Source: Anaerolineaceae bacterium (lineage in GTDB: Bacteria; Chloroflexota; Anaerolineae; Anaerolineales; Anaerolineaceae). From it: a stretch of DNA of 17,321 nucleotides. The notes beneath the pieces were generated by a model, which saw only the letters and a program-made list of their open reading frames with translations, did no database searches and had not been told where the DNA came from. The DNA lies in the NCBI GenBank assembly GCA_003542325.1, contig DPKV01000244.1, forward strand, positions 736 through 18,056, given 5' to 3'. Position 1 is the first letter of the stretch; each line of letters opens with the position of its first letter. Positions 6,611 to 13,884 of the stretch are shown here, piece by piece. The translations under genes and the position numbers were made by a program.

Positions 6611-8188
6611 ATGCTCGATAAGGCCTGGCGTGAAAGGACCTGGTCAGAACTCGATCAACTCTGGGACATCATCGTCATTGGTGGGGGAATTACAGGCGCA
6701 GGGATCTTTAATATGGCCGCTCAGAAAGGCCTGAAAGTCGTTCTGCTGGAAGGGCGTGACTTTGCGTTTGGCACCTCCAGCCGCTCGTCAAAGCTCGTTC
6801 ATGGGGGGATTCGCTATCTCCGAAACCGCCAGTTTAAAGTCGTCCGGGAATCGGTGACGGAACGGGAACGCCTGATCCGTGAATCAGACAGCCTGGTTGA
6901 CCCTTTGGCGTTCATTTTCCCATCTTATAAAGACAACACGCACGATACCCGTATGATGCGGATTGGGGTCGCAGCATACGACCTTTTGGGATCAAAATGG
7001 CAGCACGGCGATCTCGAGCCCCAGGAAGTCAGGAAGGCCTTGCCGGCATTGAACACCGAAAACCTGATCGGCGGTGTGAAGTACTTCGATTCCCGCGTCG
7101 ATGACTCCCAGCTTGTGTTGCGGGTCATCAACGACGGCATCCGGTTCGGCGGCACAGCCATCAACTACGCCAAAGTGGTAAATTTATGCAAATCCAAAAA
7201 CGGCAAAGTGGAAGGCGTCGTCGTTCGGGATGAGACGGGGACTTTATCCCCTTCGTCGATTGAGCTGCTGGGGAATGTCGTGATCAACGCTACCGGGCCC
7301 TGGTCCGACGAACTGCGCGAAAAAGTGGGCGGTGCGCCCAAGCTGCGCCGTTTGCGCGGGAGTCACCTGGTCCTCCCTCGTGAGAATCTGCCCATTGAAG
7401 CAGCAATCACCCTGCTCCACCCCCGTGATAACCGCGCCTTATTTGCAATTCCCTGGGAAGGTCGGACGATTATCGGCACCACCGATCTCGATCACGATCT
7501 CCATGAGGATGAAACCCGCATCACCCGTGATGAACTGACCTATTTATTGGAAGTCGCTGAACAGGCCTTCCCGGATTATCCCCTGACGGAATCCGATGTC
7601 ATCGCCACCTTTTCCGGTCTGCGACCCATCATCAACACCAACGCTCCAACCCCATCTCAGGAATCTCGCGCCCATGCGATTTGGGAGGAGGATGGTCTGG
7701 TCACCATCACCGGCGGGAAACTGACTATTTTCCGTGTCATGGCTGCCGATGTCCTAAACTTCTGCCGGGAACGTCTCCCGGATGAACCCGGCTTCGACCA
7801 TGCCGCGCCTTGTTTCATTCACCCTGTTCCGGAGACCCAGGCGGATGCTGAAAATCCAACCTGGAAGATGATGGCCGGCCGCCTCGGGCAGGATGTGGAT
7901 CCTTTCTTTGAGACCGCCAATCCGGAAGACCTGACCCCCATCTCCCCCATCCCCCAAACCTGGGCTGAATTGACCTGGGCGGCCCGCAATGAGGCCGTCG
8001 CCCACCTGGACGACCTCCTCCTCCGGCGCGTGCGTCTGGGCCTCCTGATGCCGCGCGGCGGAATGGATATGCTTGATCCAATCAGGGGTTTGGTTCAGAA
8101 ACCACTGGGCTGGACCGATAAAACCTGGCAAGAGGAAGTGCAACGCTATCAAGCGATTTGGGAGAAAAACTACGCCGTTCCGGATTAA
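6611..8188 (+). CDS. glpD: FAD-dependent glycerol-3-phosphate dehydrogenase (GlpD family)
   Basis: This 525-residue enzyme oxidises sn-glycerol 3-phosphate to dihydroxyacetone phosphate at the inner face of the membrane, passing electrons to quinone. The FAD Rossmann motif GGGITGAG is at 24-31, followed by TSSRSSKLVHGGIRYL (55-70), typical of GlpD. The substrate-binding arginine and lysine are likely R338 in SGLRP and K370 in TGGKLT. The C-terminal DAO_C-type domain contains ARNEAVAHLDDLLLRRVRLGLL. Length is normal for the family. GGAGGG (6601-6606) precedes the ATG. Placed between an AGPS-like gene and an FGGY kinase, it could supply or consume DHAP for the same pathway. A related dehydrogenase acting on another phosphorylated polyol cannot be excluded. 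Confidence 0.85.
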   Translation: MLDKAWRERTWSELDQLWDIIVIGGGITGAGIFNMAAQKGLKVVLLEGRDFAFGTSSRSSKLVHGGIRYLRNRQFKVVRESVTERERLIRESDSLVDPLAFIFPSYKDNTHDTRMMRIGVAAYDLLGSKWQHGDLEPQEVRKALPALNTENLIGGVKYFDSRVDDSQLVLRVINDGIRFGGTAINYAKVVNLCKSKNGKVEGVVVRDETGTLSPSSIELLGNVVINATGPWSDELREKVGGAPKLRRLRGSHLVLPRENLPIEAAITLLHPRDNRALFAIPWEGRTIIGTTDLDHDLHEDETRITRDELTYLLEVAEQAFPDYPLTESDVIATFSGLRPIINTNAPTPSQESRAHAIWEEDGLVTITGGKLTIFRVMAADVLNFCRERLPDEPGFDHAAPCFIHPVPETQADAENPTWKMMAGRLGQDVDPFFETANPEDLTPISPIPQTWAELTWAARNEAVAHLDDLLLRRVRLGLLMPRGGMDMLDPIRGLVQKPLGWTDKTWQEEVQRYQAIWEKNYAVPD

Positions 8189-8272
8189 CTCCTGATTTCA
8201 CTCAGCCCTGACTCTTCTTTTGTGTTATAAAAGACCATTGACAGTATAAATAAGTCTATTCGGGAGGATACC

Positions 8273-9820
8273 ATGGCAGGTGAACAAATCCTGGCAATTG
8301 ACAACGGTACGCAAAGCGTTCGCGCACTCATTTTTGATCTGAGGGGCAACCTGATCGCCAAAAAGCGGGTTCCCATTCAACCCTACTACTCCGACAAACC
8401 CGGTTGGGCCGAACAGGATCCATTGGTCTTTTGGCGGGGTGTCTGCGAAGCCTGCCAGGGCCTGTGGGAAATGGAAGGCGTCAGGAAGGATGCCATCGTC
8501 GGGGTCGGCCTGACTACTCAACGTTCCACGGTGATCAACCTGGATTCGAACCAGCAGCCGCTCCGTCCTGCCATCGTCTGGCTCGATCAACGCCGGACGG
8601 AAGGGCTGGAACCCGTTAAAGGACTTTGGGGATTGTTGTTCAAGCTGGCGGGGATGCAGGAGACCGTCGCCTATCTCCAGGCGGAAACGGAAGCAAACTG
8701 GATCAAGACCCATCAACCTGAAATTTGGGACAAGACGGAAAAATACGTCTTCTTATCAGGGTACCTCACCCATAAACTGACCGGCCAGGTCATCGACTCC
8801 GTCGGCTGCCAGGTGGGTTACATGCCTTTCGACTATAAGAGTCAGGACTGGGCCAAACCCTCCGATTGGAAATGGGACGCCGTCATGGTTGATCGTGAGA
8901 TGCTCCCGGACCTGGTTCCACCGACCGGATTACTGGGTCACATCACACCGGAAGCCTCCGCAGCGACCGGGATCCCCGTGGGTCTGCCGCTGATCGCAAC
9001 CGCAGCTGACAAAGCGACCGAGGTGATCGGCGCAGGCTGTCTCGACCCTCAAATCGGCTGCCTGAGTTATGGCACTACAGCGACCATCAACACCACCCAC
9101 AGGAAATTCACCGAAGTCATCCCCCTGATCCCGCCCTATCCAGCGGCGGTTCCGGGCGCGTATTCTTTGGAAGTCCAGATCTATCGGGGTTTCTGGATGG
9201 TAAGCTGGTTCAAGGAAGAATTCGGCCAGGTTGAGCGCCGGGAAGCTGAACGGCTGGGGATTGAAGCGGAAGCCCTGTTTGACAAACTGCTGCAGGAAGT
9301 CCCTGCAGGCGCAGAGGGCTTGATTTTACAGCCTTACTGGTCACCCGGCCTGAAGATTCCCGGTCCGGAAGCCAAAGGCGCTGTGATCGGGTTTGGCGAT
9401 GTCCACAGCCGGGCGCACTTCTACCGGGCTATTATTGAGGGTCTCGCCTATGCCTTGCGGGAAGGCGCGGAACGCACCGAGAAACGCTCTCATGTTCCCA
9501 TCACCGCCCTGCGGGTGGCCGGCGGCGGCAGCCAAAGCCCCGGGGCCATGCAGATCACAGCCGATATCTTCGGCCTTCCGGTATCAAAACCGCACGTGTA
9601 CGAAGCATCCGGTCTGGGCGCTGCAATTGATGTCGCTGTCGGGTTAAATCTGCATCCCGATTTCAATATGGCGGTGAACCAAATGACCCGCCTCGGAGAA
9701 ACTTTCGAGCCTGACCGCTCCCGTCATCAGATGTACAGCGAGCTTTACGAGAAGGTCTATAAAAAAATGTACAACCAGCTCAAGCCTTTGTATGGCGAGA
9801 TCCGGGAGATCATCAAATAA
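8273..9820 (+). CDS. FGGY-family carbohydrate/polyol kinase, substrate unknown
   Basis: This 515-residue kinase has the two-lobed FGGY layout: ATP-binding [10 protein letters not shown] (8-17), the sugar-site strand GLTTQRSTV (79-87), IVWLDQRR, the probable catalytic base D246 in [10 protein letters not shown], a YGTTATIN phosphate loop, and the C-terminal adenosine motif AGGGSQSPG (416-424). Glycerol kinase has NQRET at the sugar site, where Arg and Glu hold glycerol; here it is TQRST, with S85 replacing that Glu. It is therefore probably not a standard glycerol kinase despite its place beside glpD. E. coli YgcE, an FGGY kinase of unknown substrate encoded near the AGPS-like YgcU, is a useful comparison. 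The gene has GGGAGGA before its ATG and an 84-base gap from glpD, large enough for extra regulation. It ends the cluster. Confidence 0.8.
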   Translation: MAGEQILAIDNGTQSVRALIFDLRGNLIAKKRVPIQPYYSDKPGWAEQDPLVFWRGVCEACQGLWEMEGVRKDAIVGVGLTTQRSTVINLDSNQQPLRPAIVWLDQRRTEGLEPVKGLWGLLFKLAGMQETVAYLQAETEANWIKTHQPEIWDKTEKYVFLSGYLTHKLTGQVIDSVGCQVGYMPFDYKSQDWAKPSDWKWDAVMVDREMLPDLVPPTGLLGHITPEASAATGIPVGLPLIATAADKATEVIGAGCLDPQIGCLSYGTTATINTTHRKFTEVIPLIPPYPAAVPGAYSLEVQIYRGFWMVSWFKEEFGQVERREAERLGIEAEALFDKLLQEVPAGAEGLILQPYWSPGLKIPGPEAKGAVIGFGDVHSRAHFYRAIIEGLAYALREGAERTEKRSHVPITALRVAGGGSQSPGAMQITADIFGLPVSKPHVYEASGLGAAIDVAVGLNLHPDFNMAVNQMTRLGETFEPDRSRHQMYSELYEKVYKKMYNQLKPLYGEIREIIK

Positions 9821-9834
9821 ACCGAACACACCAC

Positions 9835-9864
9835 AAATGACGGGAATTCCATCACCCGTCATTT
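9835..9864 (+). terminator. Terminator closing the FadR-AGPS-GlpD-FGGY cluster
   Basis: AAATGACGGG (9835-9844) pairs perfectly with CCCGTCATTT (9855-9864) around a 10-base loop, followed by TTCGTTT. It lies 14 bases after the FGGY stop codon and separates the cluster from the peptidase gene. Confidence 0.75.
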
Positions 9865-9969
9865 TTCGTTTGACCTGTGCACCTAAGACATCTTTTAAAA
9901 GCTAATATTACAGGTATTGAGAATCTGGGCGAGTTGATTAACAGCTTGGAAAAGACCTAAGGATTTGGT

Positions 9970-11466
9970 ATGAAAATCAAGGATCAGATTATTTTCGTGC
10001 TCGCGGTTGTCGTATGCCTGATAAGTTTGACCGGTTGCGTGAATCAGACCCCACCCACACCAACGGCGACTTCAGTGCCTGCCACCGCTGCGACAACACC
10101 TGAACCGGTCATGCCTGCGGCAACTGAATTAATCGCATCCGTGAATACCGAAGAACCAACGCCCCCAGTTGAAGTTGCAGATACGCAAGCGGATATCAGG
10201 TATCAATTGGATGTCAGCCTGGATTATGCGGGTCACACCATGACGATCACACAAACCATCGACTATACGAATAGTACTGAAACCAGTCTCTCGGAAGTCC
10301 CCCTGATCCTCCCCCCCATTCGAACCGCTGATGGTTTTTCCCTCCTTAACTTTCAGATGGGGACAGGGTATGAAGCATCCACGTACGACTTTCAGAATGA
10401 AATCCTCTGGCTGACCGTTTCACCTGCGCTGGAAGCCGGGCAGCGTTTGTCCCTCAACCTCTTATATAAACTGGAAATTCCCGAAAGTCAGACCGCCTTT
10501 GGATATACGGACCGCCAAATGCTGCTTTCGGATTGGTATGCCTTCATCCCGCCTTACCTGCCCGGTGAAGGCTGGCTGATCAACCAGCCGGGCTATGTCG
10601 GTGAATACCTCGCGTATCCACTTGCTGATTTCACCGTCAACGTGCGGCTCTCGCCGCCGATGGACTCGCTGGTGGTCGCCGCCAGCGCACCGCTCCAGTC
10701 ATTGGACGGGAACTGCTGGCGGTATTCCGCACAACAAGTCCGAAACTTTTCGCTGGCGATCAGTCCGGAATACCAGGTTTTTTCGGCGGGTACTGACCAG
10801 GTGACAATTTACGCTTATCTATTCCCCGAACATGCAGCCCTTGGCGCGAGGGCGGCGTCAATCGCATTGGAGGCCTGGGTGCTCTACAGCGAACTTTACG
10901 GCGATAATCCACGCCAGTTCATGAGCATCATCGAGGCCGATCTGACGGACGGTTTGGAATGTGATGGGTTGTTTTACCTTTCAGAAAGTTATTTTGCCTC
11001 AGCAGATGAAACCCCGCAAAATTACTTTCACCTCCTCGTCGCCCATGAGACGGCCCACCAGTGGTTTTACGGCCTGGTCCCCAATGACCAGGCGTTTGAG
11101 CCCTGGCTGGATGAATCCCTGGCTGCCTACAGTGAACTCCTCTACCTTGAACGTTACTATCCTGACCTGGTTGACTGGTGGTGGGGGTTCAGGGTACGGG
11201 CGTTTGGGCCGACCGGTGCAGTTAACAGCATCATTTACGACTTCCTGACTTCGAGACCCTATATCAACGCCGTCTACCTGCGCGGCGTGACCTTCCAGCA
11301 GGCCCTGCGCGATGCAGTCGGTGACGAAGCTTATTTTGCTGCGCTCAAGCGCTATGCTGACTCATCGCAGGGTGACACCTTCCGGGATGCGGACTCCTTT
11401 TTTGATGCATTTCACCAGGTTACGGACATCGATTTTACCCAACTCACAGCGATATACTTTAAATAA
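9970..11466 (+). CDS. Membrane-anchored M1-family (gluzincin) metallopeptidase
   Basis: This 498-residue protein begins with a lipoprotein signal: MKIKDQ, a hydrophobic stretch, and SLTGC with the lipidated cysteine at 23. A Pro/Thr/Ala-rich tether follows to about residue 70. A beta-rich N-terminal domain (about 75-270) precedes the catalytic domain. The zinc site is H359-E-T-A-H363-Q-W followed 18 residues later by E382 (in WLDES), the HEXXH-X18-E pattern of M1. Y436 in VYLRG is the likely transition-state tyrosine. The exopeptidase motif GXMEN appears as G328-L-E-C-D, keeping E330. It should act outside the cell on peptides, probably as an aminopeptidase. AAGGAT lies six bases before the ATG. 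It is flanked by a terminator upstream and appears to be a single-gene unit. Confidence 0.85.
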   Translation: MKIKDQIIFVLAVVVCLISLTGCVNQTPPTPTATSVPATAATTPEPVMPAATELIASVNTEEPTPPVEVADTQADIRYQLDVSLDYAGHTMTITQTIDYTNSTETSLSEVPLILPPIRTADGFSLLNFQMGTGYEASTYDFQNEILWLTVSPALEAGQRLSLNLLYKLEIPESQTAFGYTDRQMLLSDWYAFIPPYLPGEGWLINQPGYVGEYLAYPLADFTVNVRLSPPMDSLVVAASAPLQSLDGNCWRYSAQQVRNFSLAISPEYQVFSAGTDQVTIYAYLFPEHAALGARAASIALEAWVLYSELYGDNPRQFMSIIEADLTDGLECDGLFYLSESYFASADETPQNYFHLLVAHETAHQWFYGLVPNDQAFEPWLDESLAAYSELLYLERYYPDLVDWWWGFRVRAFGPTGAVNSIIYDFLTSRPYINAVYLRGVTFQQALRDAVGDEAYFAALKRYADSSQGDTFRDADSFFDAFHQVTDIDFTQLTAIYFK

Positions 11467-11634
11467 CCGTGATTGAGCAGATATAATAAAGCATAAGCCA
11501 CATTCATCAGAGTGGTCTCATTCATTGAAAGATCAAGGTATGTATAAGCAATATTACCATTTATCCAACAATCAACCCAGGATCCCTTTGGGCATTATCG
11601 ATCGTCGCGAATTATCATTACTGGGAGGACGGAA

Positions 11635-12909
11635 ATGAAAACTTTTTCTCTGCCCTACGGCAACGCCAGCCTGACATTTACTTTGCCCGAATCCTGTCAG
11701 GTTGAGGAAATTCTTCCCCATCCCTATACGATGCCGGTAAATGTGGATCAGACATTACAAGCTGCGCTGAAAGACCCTTTGGGGTCGACCGCCTTCAGTC
11801 ATTTTCCCAAAGACGCTTCCGTGGGGATTGCCATCAATGACAAAACCCGACCGATACCCAAGCCGAATCCCCTCCGGCACCTCCTCCAAACTCTCGAAAA
11901 GGAAGGTTTTGCCCGGGAAAAGATCACCCTGTTTATCAGTTCCGGCACCCATACGGCGATGCCCGAAGTGGAATACTCACGTTTGTTGGCCGAGGATATC
12001 GTTGCGAATTATAAAATCGTCGTCCATGATTGCGATCGTTCTCCAATGGTGGATTTGGGGAAAACAGCTTACCAGACGCCTATCCTGATCAATCAAGCCT
12101 ATTTCGAAAGCGATCTCAAGATCGCCGTGGGTAATATCGAACCCCATCACTTCATGGGCTTTTCAGGGGGCGTCAAGACCGTTGCCATTGGCCTGGCAGG
12201 CAGAGAAACGATCAATACCAACCATGCCATGCTGATCCGTGACCATACCCTTTCAGGCGTCTACCATATCAATCCGATGCGTCAGGACGTGGAAGAGATC
12301 GGCCGTAAAGCCGGCGTCCACCTTGTTCTTGGCACGGTTCTGAACGAGGAAAAGGAAATCATGCGGGTCTTCTTTGGCGATCCCATCTCCGTCATGCTCG
12401 CAGCAGTGCCTGTCGTTCGTGAGGTTTTTGGCCGGACTGTCCCGCAACCCTACGATCTGGTCATCGCCTCACCTGGCGGCGCGCCGAAAGATATCAACCT
12501 TTACCAATCCCAAAAGGGGCTGACGCATGCGGCTCGGATCACCAAAGATGACGGTTGGGTTGTGCTGTTGGCAGCCTGTCCGGAAGGATCCGGCAGCCAA
12601 TCCTATGAGGACTACATCACGAATGTGGACTCTCACAAATCCGTCCTAAATGAATTCAAATCAGGTTTCTTCAAAGTCGGCCCCCATAAAGCCTTCCAGA
12701 TCGCAAGAGAAGCCATCCGGGTCAGGATTATCCTGGTCTCGGAGATCGCCCCGCAGAACGTAAAACAATGGAAAATTACGCCCAGCCAACCGGAAAAACT
12801 GCAGGATTTATTGGATTGGCTGTTCATCCAACTCCCCCCCAATCCCCGAATCGCCATCCTTCCGGGAGCGACCCGAACCATGGCCGAGGTACAAAATACC
12901 AATGACTGA
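11635..12909 (+). CDS. LarA-type nickel-pincer alpha-hydroxyacid racemase/epimerase
   Basis: This 424-residue protein belongs to the lactate racemase LarA family. Every catalytic position known from Lactiplantibacillus plantarum LarA has a match at nearly the same spacing: D69 and R72 (NDKTR), H106 (SGTHTAM), H171 (EPHHF), K181 (SGGVK, the lysine that binds the pincer cofactor), H197 (NTNHAM), and Q291 with K294 (YQSQKG). The enzyme should therefore carry the nickel-pincer nucleotide and interconvert stereoisomers of a 2-hydroxyacid by hydride transfer. LarA homologues act on lactate, malate, aromatic and longer hydroxyacids and sugar acids, so the substrate is open. The cofactor genes larB, larC and larE are not in this window. 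GGGAGG (11623-11628) precedes the ATG. The gene overlaps the next one by 8 bases. Confidence 0.85.
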   Translation: MKTFSLPYGNASLTFTLPESCQVEEILPHPYTMPVNVDQTLQAALKDPLGSTAFSHFPKDASVGIAINDKTRPIPKPNPLRHLLQTLEKEGFAREKITLFISSGTHTAMPEVEYSRLLAEDIVANYKIVVHDCDRSPMVDLGKTAYQTPILINQAYFESDLKIAVGNIEPHHFMGFSGGVKTVAIGLAGRETINTNHAMLIRDHTLSGVYHINPMRQDVEEIGRKAGVHLVLGTVLNEEKEIMRVFFGDPISVMLAAVPVVREVFGRTVPQPYDLVIASPGGAPKDINLYQSQKGLTHAARITKDDGWVVLLAACPEGSGSQSYEDYITNVDSHKSVLNEFKSGFFKVGPHKAFQIAREAIRVRIILVSEIAPQNVKQWKITPSQPEKLQDLLDWLFIQLPPNPRIAILPGATRTMAEVQNTND

Positions 12910-13642
12910 CTTTATGAAGAACCCCCAGCTTGAAGGCGATGATTTCTTTTGGAAGGGAAATTCAACCGGCTTCTTATTAATCCACGGCTTCACCGCCACC
13001 ACCGCTGAAATCCGGTTGATGGCTGAAAAACTGCATGCAGATGGCTTCACCACTTCCGGTGTACTCCTTCCCGGACATGGCACACGCCCCGAAGAACTCA
13101 GCCATACACCCTGGCAAATGTGGCTGGATAAGGTCAAACGGTCTTATGAAGCCCTGCTTCGTGAATGCGATCGGGTTTTCATCATCGCCGAATCCATGGG
13201 GGCTTTGCTGGCCATTGACCTCGCCGCCCAGCACCGGGAAATTGCCGGGCTATTGTTATTCGCGCCGGCTATCAAAGTCAGGAAACTGTGGCTTGCAAGG
13301 TTTATCGCACCCTTCAAGGAAAATTTTGAGAAGTCCGGCAAGAATGATGGCTTACCCTGGAAAGGATATACGGTCTACCCGGTCAAAGCGGCGGTTGAGA
13401 TGTTGAAACTACAGGAATTCACCCGTAAACAACTCAAGCGCGTCACCCAACCCACCCTCATTTTTACGGGCGGGCATGAACGCACTATCACGGCGGACTC
13501 CGCCCAAATTGTGTTCGATGGGTTGTTATCAAAGGTCAAAGGGATGATCCACATGGCTGAATCCCCCCATTGCATCCTGCTCGATAAGGAATTGGACCTG
13601 GCTTACAAGGATGTGATTGAATTTGTGCATGAGCATTCCTAA
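12902..13642 (+). CDS. Alpha/beta hydrolase of the carboxylesterase/monoacylglycerol lipase type
   Basis: This 246-residue cytosolic protein resembles Geobacillus Est30 and bacterial monoacylglycerol lipases. It has the oxyanion HGF motif (28-30), PGHG (57-60) and a nucleophile elbow AESMGA with S98. The late segment GGHERTITADSAQIV aligns with Est30 ARHDEMINPDSANII, which puts E193 where the catalytic Asp normally lies; H223 in ESPHCILLD is the likely catalytic histidine. The elbow is also unusual, with Ala in place of the first Gly of GXSXG. The ATG lies inside the last codons of the LarA-like gene, so the two are co-transcribed and probably translationally coupled. It may release the hydroxyacid from an ester, but the substrate is unknown. 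No terminator is obvious after it. Confidence 0.75.
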   Translation: MTDFMKNPQLEGDDFFWKGNSTGFLLIHGFTATTAEIRLMAEKLHADGFTTSGVLLPGHGTRPEELSHTPWQMWLDKVKRSYEALLRECDRVFIIAESMGALLAIDLAAQHREIAGLLLFAPAIKVRKLWLARFIAPFKENFEKSGKNDGLPWKGYTVYPVKAAVEMLKLQEFTRKQLKRVTQPTLIFTGGHERTITADSAQIVFDGLLSKVKGMIHMAESPHCILLDKELDLAYKDVIEFVHEHS

Positions 13643-13686
13643 AACCAGTAGAAGGGTCTCTCTAATCACGCTCTCTTCTCGCAAGT

Positions 13687-13715
13687 TTGACACTCAGAGC
13701 ACTTCAAGGTAAACT
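13687..13715 (+). promoter_or_regulatory. Candidate promoter for the ABC exporter pair
   Basis: A perfect TTGACA (13687-13692) is followed after exactly 17 bp by TAAACT (13710-13715), four of six matches to the -10 consensus. A second option is TGACATAAT (13762-13770), an extended -10 form closer to the gene. The gap between 13643 and 13884 holds no other recognisable feature. Confidence 0.4.
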
Positions 13716-13870
13716 TACTGCCTCGGGAACAACTCAACTTCAAATGCAAACCTCACTTTCGTGACATAATGGAAAACGTGTTGCGCCTTTCGCGCGCGTG
13801 GACCTCAAGATCAAACTCGATTGCCAAGCCGCTATTGATGTTTGTTACGTCGTCTTATTTACCTACTTTT

Positions 13871-13877
13871 GGAGAGG
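13871..13877 (+). promoter_or_regulatory. Ribosome-binding site that sets the GTG start of the first ABC gene
   Basis: GGAGAGG lies seven bases before the GTG at 13885. The in-frame ATG at 13879 is only one base from the end of the GGAGAGGA run, too close for normal initiation, so the GTG is preferred. Confidence 0.55.
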
Positions 13878-13884
13878 AATGCTT

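Noticed and set aside
8238..8243. Perfect TTGACA before the FGGY kinase, considered as an internal promoter
   Set aside because: No -10 box lies 16-18 bp downstream; the expected position falls on the ribosome-binding site.
8225..8716. 163-codon open frame on the minus strand
   Set aside because: It is antisense to the N-terminal part of the FGGY kinase, which shows clear ATP and sugar-site motifs; a coding shadow.
8273..9820. Naming the FGGY kinase glpK or xylB
   Set aside because: The sugar-site residues differ from GlpK (S85 for Glu) and nothing specific points to xylulose, so no symbol was given.
13798..13884. Upstream extension of the first ABC gene beginning at a GTG (29 extra residues)
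   Set aside because: There is no ribosome-binding site before it, the added residues do not resemble exporter N-termini, and a good GGAGAGG sits before the GTG at 13885. The second subunit begins similarly (VSTYN, compared with VSTNP).
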